From the NCBI GenBank assembly GCA_024867545.1, contig JANFNE010000004.1, positions 1,302,001 to 1,366,000 of the forward strand: a stretch of DNA of 64,000 nt, written 5' to 3'. A program made the position numbers and the translations under genes. A model generated the notes under the pieces. The model ran no database searches and had not been told where the DNA came from. It worked only from the letters and a program-made list of their open reading frames with translations. The stretch comes from Phytopythium helicoides. Lineage: Eukaryota; Oomycota; Peronosporomycetes; Pythiales; Pythiaceae. Below are positions 30,367-41,370 of this stretch, in pieces (within the stretch, counting starts at the first letter, position 1; the number at the start of each line of letters is the position of its first letter).

Positions 30367-31357
30367 TCAGCGGTAGTCGTGGATCGTGCGTTCCGGGTCC
30401 GTTGGTGCCGCAAGCAGCAACTCGAGGTTCTCCCACCACTTTGGCAGCAAGTTCTGCGCGATGAGGCGGAACCACGGCGTGATGGCGCGGCTCTCGTCCG
30501 CGAGGAAGGCTTCGAGCTCGTCCTTGCCGATGAACTCGATAGCCTCGACCTCATTCTCGTTCACCGCCAGGTCTACATCCCCGCGCGCCAACAGGATGTG
30601 GTCCATCTCGTACTCGGTCCAGTTAGCGTCCGACGCAGCCTATGCAGATCAATGCATCGCCATAGTGTGAGCTATTCAGCAACAGATAACAGCTCTGACG
30701 GCGTCATAGATCAGCGCGCGCACCTTGTACAGAATGGTGGTTAGGTAGCGCATGTCGGCGACGCGGAAGCTGGTCTCGGGGATGCCGAGCTCGTGCTCGA
30801 GTTTGCGGATGGCCGCGCGCTTGATGCCGTCGCCGTCCTCCATCTCCTCCTTGGTGAACAGCGGGTGGCTGCGCTCCTCACTCACTGTCAGCTCTCCTGC
30901 TGCGGCGCCAGCGCCTCCAAGCCAACGAAAGTGACCGCACCTGCAGCATGTGTTGGCCCACATGCCCGGGAAGGTGATCTTCTCGGCCGCGCGCTTCTGC
31001 ACCAGCAGCTCGTTGTTGGCGTTGAATACGAACGCGCTGAACGCGCGGTGCAGCACGCCGTCATGCAGGTGCGCTGCTCCGAGGCACGGGCGTGAGCCGC
31101 CTCCTCTCCACCCACCACGAGGACCGCAGAGACGCACCGTCCTTCTTGCTGATGGGGCCCTGTACTTGGTCGCGCGCGTCCACTTGGATGATGCACTCCT
31201 TCATGAACTCGATCTGCGACGCGTCGGCGCCCGCCGTCAGCTCCTCGAACGGCAGGCGGCGCGCGCCGGAGCCGAAGCGCCTGGCCGTCGACTGTAGCGA
31301 GTTGCGCATCCTTGCGGCAAACTTCAGGTGTGCGCGTCGGCCGGTCACGCGCGCCAT
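30367..31357 (-). CDS. IDI1: Isopentenyl-diphosphate delta-isomerase (type I)
   Basis: Exons 31357-31138, 31073-30941, 30868-30724, 30639-30367 (256 aa). It interconverts IPP and DMAPP in isoprenoid synthesis. Visible Nudix-fold elements: GPISKKD, LHDGVLHRAFSAFVFNANNE, L-L-V-Q-K-R-A-A-E-K-I-T-F-P-G-M-W, N-T-C-C-S-H-P-L (catalytic Cys), I-K-R-A-A-I-R-K-L-E-H-E-L-G-I and YEMDHILLARGDVDL (catalytic Glu region). The ending is ITPWFRLIAQNLLPKWW. Splicing at the Cys motif (TGC AG / C CAC) restores the family sequence exactly, fixing that acceptor over an upstream alternative. An N-terminal basic extension may be a targeting peptide. Confidence 0.95.
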
Positions 31358-31645
31358 TTTCAGCCACTCAACGCCTCAAACTCGCTATTTCAGCCAATCG
31401 CGCGGGTCGGTGGAGCGGGCCAACCAAATGGACACTAACGGCGCTGCTGGCGTTGCTGCGTGGCGCCGGATGACACCATGAAGCGCGCGATGGCGCCGCC
31501 AGCAGCTTGAGAACGACGCAGCTCTGGTCATCTTGCAGCGAGGGTCGGTTTGAACACAGCTAATGTATTTTATGCCGGCGCGGAGGGCTCCCGCGGCCGC
31601 CACCGGTGTGGGCAGCGCCGCGTCGACCGCTCCGCCGCCTCGGCC
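31358..31645. other. Short intergenic; GAAATAGC-type motif
   Basis: Region between IDI and PAM16. It contains a GAAATAGCGAG variant (reverse strand, about 31381-31391) of the recurrent CAAAATAGC motif just upstream of the IDI start. No gene. Confidence 0.35.
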
Positions 31646-32038
31646 TTAGGAGGCCTTGTCCTTGTCGCCCGCAGCCGCCTTGTCGTCCGCTGTGTCGTCT
31701 TCCTTCCGCTCGAGCGCCTCCTTGGCGCGGAAGATCTTGGACTGCAGGTAGAAGGAGCCGCCCTTGGCGGGGTCGTTGGCCTCGAAATACCGCGTGAACT
31801 GCTTCTCGATCTCGGCGGCGCTGGGCTTGCTGCTCGTGGGGAAGTTGAGCACCTCGAGCGCCTGCTGCTTGCTCATGACGTTCTTGCGCACCGCCGTCTT
31901 GGCCGCCATGGCCGCGCCAGCGTTGCCCGACTTGGCGTTGTGCACCGCCTGCTGGTACGCCTGCACGAACGCGCGGCTCACGATGCCCGCGCCCATGACC
32001 ACCACCTGCGCGATGATGCGGCCCAGCGGTCCCGACAT
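31646..32038 (-). CDS. PAM16: Mitochondrial import motor subunit PAM16/TIM16 (Magmas)
   Basis: 130 aa from the ATG at 32038 (M-S-G-P-L-G-R-I-I-A-Q-V-V-V-M-G), the expected Magmas N-terminus. An in-frame ATG 27 codons upstream would add a non-conserved Pro/Gln leader. The core is RAFVQAYQQAV, then the degenerate J-like domain MSKQQALEVLNFPTSSKPSA, I-E-K-Q-F-T-R-Y-F-E-A-N-D, KGGSFYLQSKIFRAKEALE. The HPD motif of true DnaJ is absent, as in all PAM16. It binds and restrains PAM18 at the TIM23 channel on the matrix side. The C-terminus is Lys/Asp/Ala-rich. Confidence 0.93.
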   Translation of the reverse strand: MSGPLGRIIAQVVVMGAGIVSRAFVQAYQQAVHNAKSGNAGAAMAAKTAVRKNVMSKQQALEVLNFPTSSKPSAAEIEKQFTRYFEANDPAKGGSFYLQSKIFRAKEALERKEDDTADDKAAAGDKDKAS

Positions 32039-32290
32039 GGCGCTCTGCTGCTGCTTGGGGGCGTCCGGAGGTCGCGCGGAGGCGCCTGGTTGGTTTTCTG
32101 GCGCTGCCAAAGCCGCCATCACCCACCATTCCGCGCCTGCATCCCGTGGATATTGGTATCCTGCCGAGTTCTTATCGCTATGCGTTGTGACAACCTAGTT
32201 CATCTAATAAAAAGCTGACCCCTATAAACCAGTGCATGGGAAATAGCGAACGACCGTATTTACGGAGTTTTAGTTTAGTTACGGTACCTG

Positions 32291-33314
32291 TCAGTGCAGC
32301 GAAAAGCTGGCGGGCAGGTCGGCCAGCATGAGGCGCAGGAAGGCGGCGAGCGTAAAGCGGCGCATGAGCTGGCCCTCGGCGTCGGTGCGCAGCGCGGCCA
32401 TGAGGCTCTCGGCCAGGCGCTCGCTCTTGGTCAGGCGCCGCAGCTCCGTCGTCAGCTCCAGCGCTGCGTGCGCCGCAGGAGCAGCAGCCGCAGCACAGCA
32501 ACAGCAGCAATAGCAACAGCCAGCGTCAGCCCCCGGCGCTTTCGGCGACGCATGCCGCTGACGTACGCACCGGAGACGGACTGGCTGCCATCCGCGTCGC
32601 AGAGCAGAAAGAGCACCACGTAGTAGAGCTGCCGCGGCTCAAGCGCCAGTCGGTCGCGCGCCGCGCGCACGTACGCCGCGCGGAACTCATCCCAAGAGAT
32701 CGCGCCGTCAAGGTCGTCGTCGACCTCCCAGATCATCCACTGCGCCTCGGCCTGGTGAAAAGCGTGCGTGGATCAGCAGCAGCCTGCCATTGCCAATGCG
32801 AATGCCGTGCGTGCACGGCAAGTATCCATGGACAGACCTTGGTGGTGGGCCGGTTGAGAGACCGCAGCGCCGACGCGAGGTCGCCGGCGGTGATGAGCCC
32901 GGACGAGTCTGCGCTGCTCAGGATGACGCCTCTCTGCAACTCACGCAGCTCGCGATGCAGGTGCTTGGCATCCGGTTCGGATTCCAGAGACACCAGTTGT
33001 CCGATTGAAATCGCCGAGTCTGCCGGCGTTGAAGCGGCAAAGCTTCCGGCGGCTTCAGCGCACATTCGGTCGAGCTCCTCGCCCAGCGCCTGCACATCCT
33101 GATTGGTGGACGGCACAAGCAACGGACCACCGAGAACCTGAGAGCCGTCGGTGGTGGGCGAGACGGTCTGCGAGCGGGTCCACGCCTGCAGCTCGGCCAT
33201 TTTCCGCGCCGCCTTGGCCTTGCGTTCGTGCTGCCGTAGGAAGCAGAAGACGCGCAGCAGCCGCGCCGCCGTCTCCGCCGGGAGCAGCGCGTCGGCGGTC
33301 TTGGCGCCGTCCAT
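32291..33314 (-). CDS. EF-hand protein, probable axonemal/flagellar type
   Basis: Exons 33314-32838, 32751-32571, 32463-32291 (276 aa). The N-terminal half is helical (RLLRVFCFLRQHERKAKAAR, LQAWTRS), then L-H-R-E-L-R-E-L-Q-R-G-V-I. An EF-hand-like segment (SSADSSGLITAGDLASAL) is followed by a canonical one, MIWEVDDDLDGAISWDEFRA (Asp/Asp/Asp/Gly/Ile/Glu ligands), and a partial third (LCDADGSQSVSA). The order 'M-x-W-E-V-D-x-D-L-D-G ... EP-x-x-L' is reminiscent of flagellar-associated EF-hand proteins, which would fit zoospore motility; that is inference. The third exon adds LRRLTKSERLAESLMAALRT and ends SFSLH. Confidence 0.7.
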
Positions 33315-34557
33315 GGGCTCCGTTCGATGGTGCTCGCTGCTGCAATTATCGCATGCTGGCTAAATGAAGGAGGCGCAGTTGCTGCTGCACCGCCATCACT
33401 GCAGCACGCGCGTGACAATGCGAGCGTTGAGACTTGTCAACTCCTGCAACGCGATGACCGCCCACTGTGGCAGTTGCAGTGCGCGTCAACCGAACCAGCA
33501 ACCAAGTGAGCGCATCCCTTTTGGCTCGCGGTCGGAACTTTCGCCCCGAGTTCGAGTCGCCTCAGTCAAATCAGCGTGTGCACCAGGCAGCAGCATTGGC
33601 AGCCGGCGAGAAGGCGAGGGCGAAGGAGGGAACAACGAGCAGCCGAGGGGAACGAGGACACATTTTCCGCCGCAGCTGAGCGCCGCCTTCCTCTGCAGCG
33701 CCGCGCTCGACGCTGTCGGCGGGCGCTCAGCACTTTGCTCCGCACTTTGGCCGCCGCGTGTCGTGGCCGTCCATGCAGACTTTCCGTGAAGGCTCCATGC
33801 ACGTTGGGGGACGCGCCACGTTGGCGCGAGCACATACAAAAGTGCAGCGACAACGCCCCGGCTATACACGAATACAAAGATCATTGCTGGCGCTTTCGGC
33901 GAAGCAGGCAGACGAGCCGGTTCGACCCGTCCCATCTCCCTGTCGAACCCATTCCCTTGAACCGATCGCGAATGTATGGTTGTTTGTATGGTCTGCTCCG
34001 TACGGGTAACGGTCGCGTCAAATCTTGCAAACCACTTGATTTAAGTATGCCGCCGATCCAAATCCAAGAGGCGCATGGGACACTGTCCTCGCGGTGCATT
34101 TCTCTCGACTAAACTATGCAGCCGAACATTTGGGCATGTGTGGTCACGCGACCTGTCAGATCAAATATAGACACCAAATTGTCGATACAAACAACAAGTC
34201 AACTAAACGATATACATATATGATCGTGCTCGAGGCATCACTTCTCAAAGGTATGGGAATCTTTTCGAGTCCGCGAAAGTTGAAGTGGGCGTCGGTTTCC
34301 GTAAATACTTTATCGGAACGCCAAGTCAAAACGGCTATCTTTGCGATTTTTCAGATACGCTTCCAAATGATGCGGATGTGTATCACAGCGATAGAGATTC
34401 CACGGCAGACGGGCGGCGGTGGATTCTCCCATAGTCACTTCAAGTCTTCGCGCTCGCCCCCCTTCGCTCCCTTTGCTTCCCACGGCCTCCACAGGCGGCG
34501 ACTAAGAAACGCCTGGGCCAAGGGGGGGGAAACGGGCGGCCCACTCGCGCTTTCGCC
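33315..34557. other. 1.2-kb intergenic, no supported gene
   Basis: Divergent promoter region between the EF-hand gene and the cyclin. Overlapping open frames here disagree in frame and show biased low-complexity composition. I see no RNA gene or repeat. Confidence 0.4.
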
Positions 34558-36240
34558 ATGGTGTTCACCGAGTTCGCGGCGCTCGTGCAGGCGCGCTGGC
34601 AGCAGCTGCGCGCCGTCGGCGACGACGCTAAGGCCAACGGCCGCAAGAGCCGAGCGGCGCGCTCGCGCAGGGACCGCAGGGCCAGGCAGCGCGGCAAGAA
34701 GGCGCGCGAGGCCGACGCCGTGGACGCGTTCGTGGAGGCCGCGCTCATGGGCGAGACCCCCGCGCTGGACAAGCCTGGCAAGCCGCGCTTCTTCGACTCG
34801 GGCGTCAGCTCGGGCGGCTACAGCACGCTGGACGAGGATGAAGAGTTCCGCGACCTGCTGCTGCAGGGCAGAGACCCCATCGACCGCGCGTGCGCCGCGG
34901 CCGTCGTCGCCTTCCAGCAGCGGTCGTCCAGCTCAGGCGCGACCCCCGCCGAGCAGGAGAAGAAGCTCAAGACGCTCGGCAGTCCCGAGGAGCTCGTCGA
35001 GACCGAGCCAGAGGACGATGAGCTGATGCGAGACAGCGACCCTTTCAGCGGCTACTCGACGTTCGACGAGGAGGAAGAGCGCGACCTGGACCTGGACGAG
35101 CTCGAGGAAGACGCCGCCGAGTCACCAAAGACCCAAGACCAAGATACTACACAAGCTGAACTGGCCAGTGAAGTCAAGGCGAGCGCGCCTGGACCGGTCA
35201 CTGAAATCATCGAAATCATCGAGACGTACGAGTACATTGAGGTTATCGAGTCGCCCGTCAAGCCCCAGGTGGACCTGCAGACGCTCGAGGCGGGCATCGC
35301 GACCGGGGAAGACATGTTCGGCCAGTCGACGGCATCGCCATCCTCCAAGGGGGCCGCGTCCTCGCCGCTGTCATCGTGCCTGCTATCCTCGCCGTCCACG
35401 TCCACCGTCGAGTCGGTGGTTGACGAGACCGCGCCGTACTGTCCTGGTCTGCCGGACGAGTACGTGTGCGAGATCTACGCCAACCTGCGCGCACGCGAGC
35501 CCCGGTATCATGTCACGAGTGACTACTTTACCGTTCAACCGACCGTCAAGCCCAAGATGCGCTCCGTGCTGGTCGACTGGCTTGTCGAGGTGCACCAGCG
35601 CTTCGAGCTTGAGCCACAGACGCTGTTCCTGACCATCAACTACATCGACCGATACCTGGCCAACGTCCCAGTCCGATCCCAGCGGTTACAGCTCGTGGGC
35701 ATCGCGGCACTGCTCGTCGCGTCCAAGTTTGAGGAGATCTACCCGTGCGACATGGACGACCTGCTCTACATCTGTGAGCGCTCGTACTCGCGCGATGAGC
35801 TTGTTGAGTGTGAGAAGAACTTGCTCAACTCATTTCACTTCGAGCTCGCGGGTCCGACAATCAGCAGCTTCTTGGACTACTTCCTGCACTCGCTGGACGA
35901 GGAGCCACTGATTGCGCACCTAGCAATGTACTTGGGCGAGTCGTCGCTCGTGGATTTCTACTTCTGCGCGGGGCACACTCCCTCCAAGGTCGCGGCTGCA
36001 AGCTTACTGGCAGCTTACTGCTTTGTGGAGAACCAGCCGCCATCGCTCGTGTGGAACTTCCGGCGGCAAGAGCTCACGGGTTATACGCTCGAAGAGCTCG
36101 TGCCGTGCGCCCGAGCCCTGTGGGGAGTGCTGCGGGATCAGCCAAGCGACCTGGTGGCCGTCAGCAACAAGTACGGCGGAGAGGACATGAGCCACGTCTC
36201 ACGTCTCCCGCTGGACGACCTCGAGCTGCTGCTTGAGTGA
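34558..36240 (+). CDS. Mitotic-type (A/B) cyclin
   Basis: A single exon of 560 aa. The N-terminal 290 residues are basic then acidic and low-complexity (KSRAARSRRDRRARQRGKKA; several Glu/Asp runs). The cyclin box follows: K-P-K-M-R-S-V-L-V-D-W-L-V-E-V-H, ETQ-like LEPQTLFLTINYIDRYLANV, LQLVGIAALLVASKFEEIYP and C-D-M-D-D-L-L-Y-I-C. The C-terminal cyclin fold includes CEKNLLNSFHFELAGPT, SSLVDFYFCAGHTPSKVAAA and LLAAYCFVENQPPSLVW. It would activate a CDK in mitosis. No canonical destruction box (R-x-x-L-x-x-x-x-N) is evident; R-D-L-L occurs once at about residue 98. Assignment to A or B type is not certain. Confidence 0.88.
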   Translation: MVFTEFAALVQARWQQLRAVGDDAKANGRKSRAARSRRDRRARQRGKKAREADAVDAFVEAALMGETPALDKPGKPRFFDSGVSSGGYSTLDEDEEFRDLLLQGRDPIDRACAAAVVAFQQRSSSSGATPAEQEKKLKTLGSPEELVETEPEDDELMRDSDPFSGYSTFDEEEERDLDLDELEEDAAESPKTQDQDTTQAELASEVKASAPGPVTEIIEIIETYEYIEVIESPVKPQVDLQTLEAGIATGEDMFGQSTASPSSKGAASSPLSSCLLSSPSTSTVESVVDETAPYCPGLPDEYVCEIYANLRAREPRYHVTSDYFTVQPTVKPKMRSVLVDWLVEVHQRFELEPQTLFLTINYIDRYLANVPVRSQRLQLVGIAALLVASKFEEIYPCDMDDLLYICERSYSRDELVECEKNLLNSFHFELAGPTISSFLDYFLHSLDEEPLIAHLAMYLGESSLVDFYFCAGHTPSKVAAASLLAAYCFVENQPPSLVWNFRRQELTGYTLEELVPCARALWGVLRDQPSDLVAVSNKYGGEDMSHVSRLPLDDLELLLE

Positions 36241-36481
36241 AGTCAGTATCTATATAAACTATTAGCACTTTTTGGAGGAAGGGGGAGAGCAGCAAGGGGG
36301 AGGTAGGTGTGGCAAGTGCGTTTCGCTCGTGTGATGTATGCGCCGGCAACTCCGGCAGCAAATGTAAATACTGCAGTTTTTTTTTTCTTTTCCTTTTGAA
36401 CAAACACATTGACTGTGGCACATGAGACAAATGGAGATTGTCATGGGTGCGGATGATATTGGCTCTACATGGGTGGAGTCA

Positions 36482-38575
36482 CTAGAATCCATTGCTTGCG
36501 GCTTCGCCAAACAGCTCGTCGATAACTTCGTAGTTGATACGCCGGCTCTTTAATTTCTGTCAAATCAGCCACAAAAGTCAGCAACATGTCAGAGGCTTGG
36601 AACGTCATGGATATCATGAAGTATGTAACTCACATAGATGGCGTGCTGCGCAGTATCGGGCGGCGGCGCGTTCACATCCGGCGCCTTCTTCCTTCGCTTC
36701 TTCTTGGGCATGTCTGGCGCGTTGAGGCCCAGTAGCCGCTTCTCCTCCTGTTTGTTTCGTAAGGATATCATAGCACGACATCATCAGCCGCCATCGCACA
36801 ATATTTTGCTGTGCTCGCTAGCCACCCACCTGCTCCTGAATGTAATCCTTGTTCATCTTCTCCCAGATAAGCTTCTTCTTGTCTGCTTCTTCGCGTGTCA
36901 GCAGCAACGAGTTGATCTCGTCATCATCCAGGTCCGAAAACGTATCGACAGCATGTTCACCACCATCGCCGTTTTCTTTGCGGCCTTCTACACCATTGCG
37001 TGAAGCAGTTTCCTCTCCATCATCCTCGGCATCCTCTTCGTATTCATGTGCCTCACTCCCAGCGCTTGACCGCCTTCGGCGCGCTGATGAGGTGCTTATG
37101 TAGTCCTCAGCGGAACCCTGAGAAGCTAACCTTTTCTTGCCTGACCGAGTTATGCTTGATCCATTTGACTGTGCCGTGCGACTGGTTTTGGAGGTCGATT
37201 CCTCTTCTTCTAATGCAAGCGTCAAGTCGCGCTCAATGGTCTTGTAGAAGTCGGCTTCTTCGCGCTTGCGCATAATGTATCGAGCCGACTTTCGGCGAAC
37301 GCGCATTAGAACCTCTTGCGCAGCCAGGCGACTGGCACGGTTCACAATCTGGTCATTGGGGTTATCAAAACCGTAGTCGATGTCATCGTCGTCATCTTCC
37401 TTGTCCATTTCAACGAGCGTATCATCTGCACCGTTCTTCGCTGTGCTAGTGCCGTTCAGTATTGCGCTCGCGTGGCGCTTCTTGTAGTACAAATCACCGC
37501 TGAGGAACCGTGACATCTCTTCATCTTTCATCCGCTGCGTCTTCTCGTCGTCAGCACTGTCTTCTTCATTGTCGACAATAGCTCCACCCTTGCGTCGCGA
37601 GAGGCGCTTCTTATGAGAGCCATTCTCAATCGGTAAACGCTCCGACTCGATTAAAAGCATCTCCATGACCTCCTTTTCACGATGGCGCTGGAAACTTGGC
37701 GGGTCGCACTCGACGCGCGACATCTCGAGCTTACCAACCTGGTCGTACGTGAGCTGCGCCGTGGGTGTCAGTGAGAACTCGTACAGGCGCTGCTTGAGCG
37801 TCCGCTCGCCAATGTTGACGACATCCATAACGTCGTGGAGGCTGCACATGACTGACTGCGAGCGGGCGGCAATAAGCAGCGCAGCGCCGCAGATACCTGA
37901 AGGTCGACGTCCGGTCTCGATCCAATCGCGCTTCATGGTGGCCACGAGGCGCAGCGCCGTGGTCGCGATGCTGTGCGTCTTCTCTGCAAAGTTGAGCTGC
38001 GAGGCAAAGCGGTGGATGTAGAGTGATGGGTCGATGAGCGGCAGGTGGATCTGCAGCAGCTTGCAGAACTTGAGGAAGACGCCGCCGAGCACGTAGACGT
38101 TGATCTGCAGCTTGTCGGAGAAGTCAATGAGCAGGTGCGGGGATCGCTCGCGGCGGCAGACGATGTAGAGGCAAGCGGCGATGACGGTCTGCGCCTTGCG
38201 GCCGTGCGTGAAGTTGCGCTGCAGCGCAAGCGCGTAGAGTCGGAAGGCCGAGTCGACGTAGTGGTCTCCGAGGCGCAGCATGCCCGCGATCTGGCGTATC
38301 TTCTTCTTTCCGTTGGCCAGCGTGTTGGCGCGCGACTCCATGCCATAGTTGCGTCCGCTGGTGCCGACGTTGCCGAAGGACTTGGTGGCGGACGCGCTCA
38401 CGAACTGGCCGACGACCGAGTGCGCGCCGCCGCTCGACTCCTGGAACTCGATGGACGAGACGATGTTGTTCTCCTCCAGGATGGTGCCGCAGCTCACGCA
38501 CACGGCCTCGCCGCTCACGTCCACCACGTCGATCTCGGTGCACGCGCACGTGGGGCACACACCGCTCGACGCCAT
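36482..38575 (-). CDS. BRF1: TFIIIB subunit BRF1
   Basis: Exons 38575-36830, 36747-36634, 36556-36482 (644 aa). It recruits RNA polymerase III to tRNA and 5S genes together with TBP and BDP1. Zinc ribbon: G-V-C-P-T-C, then A-V-C-V-S-C-G. B-linker: FQESSGGAHSVVGQFVS. Two TFIIB-like cyclin repeats follow: GLGD-like RLGDHYVDSAFRLYALALQR, QTVIAACLYIVCRRERSPHL; then THSIATTALRLVATMKRDWI, RRPSGICGAALLIAARS. The long acidic linker carries BRF-specific homology, and the C-terminal exon ends RRINYEVIDELF, the BRF homology II style motif. The true start is the ATG at 38575; a TTG lies three codons before. Divergent from NDUFA13 across 206 bp. Confidence 0.95.
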
Positions 38576-38781
38576 GGTCGCCAACCACCTCGCTTCCCCT
38601 CCCGATGTCCTTTCCGGGGCGATGCGATTCCGCAGGTTTCTCTCCGAGCGGCTTCCGCGGGGTATGTGTTCTGGTAGGATATGCCAGCGCAGACCACAGG
38701 ATCGGTCTCTCCCCCCCCCTTCGCGACTGAGCAGGAGACCACCGGACGCGGGCGACGCAGGCGAAGCGAGCGACGGAAGCC

Positions 38782-39171
38782 ATGGCGACGCCCAACTACG
38801 CGACGCCCAACCAGGAGATGCCGCCGCCCGGCGGCTTCCGCGCCGTCAAGTTCCGCCGCGGCGTGCCGGCCACGCGCGGGCCGCCGGGCTGGGCGCTGTT
38901 CCTCGGCACGTTCCTCGTGTCGTCGTTCGGCTACTACCAGGTGGGCCAGCACAACCAGCGCGCGCGCGAGGTGGCGCGCGAGGAGCGCGAGCGGCGGATC
39001 GCGCTGCTGCCATTCCTGCAGGCCGAGGCAGACGTCGAGTTCCTCGCGCAGCGCGAGAAGGTGCTGGACGAGGAGGCCAAGATCATGAAGGACGTGCCCG
39101 GATGGGTGCCCGGGCAGTCCACCTACCACTCGGACCGCTACACCGTCCCGCTGTACGCGCAGAAGAAGTGA
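38782..39171 (+). CDS. NDUFA13: NADH dehydrogenase complex I subunit NDUFA13 (GRIM-19)
   Basis: A single exon of 129 aa: MPPPGGFRAVKFRRGVPATR, G-P-P-G-W-A-L-F, a TM helix LFLGTFLVSSFGYYQVGQHN, then a long Arg/Glu-rich helix (REVAREERERRIALLPFLQA, E-A-D-V-E-F-L) and the conserved ending M-K-D-V-P-G-W-V-P-G, Y-T-V-P-L-Y. This is an accessory subunit of respiratory complex I spanning the inner membrane, matching the usual length (about 140 aa). No cleavable presequence, as usual for this subunit. Confidence 0.95.
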   Translation: MATPNYATPNQEMPPPGGFRAVKFRRGVPATRGPPGWALFLGTFLVSSFGYYQVGQHNQRAREVAREERERRIALLPFLQAEADVEFLAQREKVLDEEAKIMKDVPGWVPGQSTYHSDRYTVPLYAQKK

Positions 39172-39419
39172 GCGAGCCACCGACATACCCGTGGGAGGGT
39201 GGTTGCCGCGCGCGAGGCGTGCGCGGATGTAATATCGAATGCAGGCGTTCGGTTCGCGCACGAGTAACGCACCAAGCAATAAAAATGTTGACCAAGAACG
39301 ATCGAGCCGCAGCGCGGTCTTCTCGTCGTGTTTGCTGCCTGCCTCTCGTGGTGGGGCCCTGGCTAAAGCTCGAGCTTGCTTCTTTCATAGAGACGGCCGC
39401 CCTGGTCGGCCCGCACACT

Positions 39420-41172
39420 CTAAAGACCCTCGTCCATCTCGTCTTCGATCTCCTTCGCGAGCTCCTCCTCCTGCTTCTCGCGCTCCAGACGCTCCTCGGC
39501 GCTCTCCAGATCCTTCTTGTATGCGTCAGGCGGGTATCGCATCGCCTGCAGTGGGGTAAACCCGCATTCTGTTAGAGAGACCCACCGGCGGAAAGCAATG
39601 ATCACCAAGAACACCCACCTTGACAGCCTCGTTGTGCACGTCGAGGCAGAACGTGATACGCCGGTGGAAGGCAATCTGCGGGTCATTCGTCGTGTACACG
39701 TTGATGGTCTCCTTCAGCTGCAGCCAGCCGTTCTTGTGGTCGATCACGCCGTCAATCACACCGTCGCGGATCGCCTTGGCGCACACGAACTCGGCAGTCG
39801 ACGCATCCTCGAGTGCCAGCTTGGCCGCAATGTCTGCGAACTGGATCCGCGAGTACGAAGTGCTGATCTTGCGCAGACCCGTCTTGATGACGTTATGGCG
39901 AAGGCTGTCATCGAGAAGGTAGAGGACGACGTTAGATCTAATGACGTTAAGGGCCAAACGCACTCTGAACACTAGAACCTACCGAAGGATGAGCGTGTAC
40001 GTGTGGTCTGCCTTGAAGGTCGGCGCGTGCTGAGCTAGCACGGCATTGAACTCCTCGAGGTTGCCGACGCGCACAGCCTGTTTGTTCAGATGGAGAGTGG
40101 TCAGCGGGACATTTGTTCACAACCACAGTGAGCGAGGACGTACGTTGGTGAGCTGCAGGTACGGCGCAAGCGCGGTGCGGAGCTCGTCCTGGTTGAACAC
40201 GCTTCGCTCGGGCACCTCGCCCATGAGCAGCTGCACAATGATGGAGAGCTTGTGCACCGTGCGGCGGAAGCCAAACGCCGTGTTCTGCGGAGCCTTGCGG
40301 ATCGACTGCGACAGTTTGGTGAACGCCTCCGTGTACTCGAGCTGCACGGCCTGGATCTTGCCGACGTAGTACAGGTATCGCACGAACTGGTTGTTGGAGA
40401 CGTTCTCAGGGAAGGTGGTCTTGTTGACGAACTTGTAGGCCTGCTCGTACAGGTTCTCTGCCAGGTAGTTGCGCAGGATGAGGTTGACGAGCGTCGCCTG
40501 GCCCACCTCGTCGTAGCGCAGGCATGCCGTGCGGTGTGCGGCCAGCAGCGTGTTGCGAATGGCCGGCAGGTCGCCTGCAAACTGCTCGTGGACGGTGGCG
40601 TAGTACGTGTACACCTTGGCCTGGAACGTGTCGAGCGTGCGGCGGTTGAACTGCTGGCAGCGCGCCACGAGCTTCTCGGCCGTGTCGAGCGCCTCGGCGC
40701 TCATCTTGTACTTGACGAGCGCGGCGAGCGCGAAGAGGAAGAGGAAGACCTCTACCTCGATGAGGTCGATCACGGGCGCGGGCGTGACGGCCACTGGCGC
40801 GGCGGTCTCAGCCTCGGGCTCCCCCGCGTCCTCCATCTTGACGTCGTCGTCGCGCGCCGTGGCCGCCTTGACGTGCGGCGCCACCTTGGCCAGCAGCGCC
40901 AGCAGCGCGCGCTTGGACTCGCTGTGGTCCGGCAGCACCTGCGCCACCGCCAGCTCCAGCTGCGCCAGCGACAGCGTCTTGCGCAGCTTACTGGTGCTGC
41001 GCAGGATGCGCGGCAGCTTCTCCTTGGCGTTCGTCTTGACCACGCTCTCGATCAGCGCCAGCGTGCGCTTCAGCTCATCGTAGGCCGCCGCCTCCTCGGC
41101 CGCCAGCTCCTTGGCGCCCAGCGCGCGCGCGCCGTACGCGGGCGTCTGCGAGAACGTCGACTGCGCGCTCAT
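39420..41172 (-). CDS. PSMD3: 26S proteasome non-ATPase regulatory subunit RPN3/PSMD3
   Basis: Exons 41172-40144, 40077-39983, 39904-39619, 39545-39420 (511 aa; human PSMD3 is 534). Start at M-S-A-Q-S-T-F. Helical TPR-like region: [100 protein letters not shown]. The PCI module begins in exon 2 and continues [46 protein letters not shown]. The exon 2/3 join (L-I-L-R / L-R-H-N-V-I-K-T-G) reproduces the family sequence exactly. RPN3 is a horseshoe scaffold subunit of the lid. The Glu-rich tail is [20 protein letters not shown]. Convergent with NDUFA13. Confidence 0.95.
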
Positions 41173-41370
41173 CGGCCGCCGGATCTTCTGCGTTATGTGC
41201 GCACCGGGGGAAAATGGGGAGGAAAGATCGTCGAGTGGACATCTTGGAATTTGTATACCCACAACTCCGACTGCAGAGCAGGACGTTCCGCTTGGTGTGG
41301 GACACATTATTCAGAGTTGCACGACAGTCGACCCAACATGACGATGGACGTTCGTGACAGTCCGGGCTGA

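Noticed and set aside
32039..32119. Upstream start for PAM16 (27 codons earlier)
   Set aside because: The extra leader is Pro/Gln-rich and unlike PAM16 N-termini, whose conserved start matches the inner ATG.
33486..33935. A 149-codon minus-strand frame
   Set aside because: No domain, biased composition, overlapping equally long frames on the other strand.
40252..41370. A 372-codon plus-strand frame
   Set aside because: Antisense shadow of RPN3/PSMD3.
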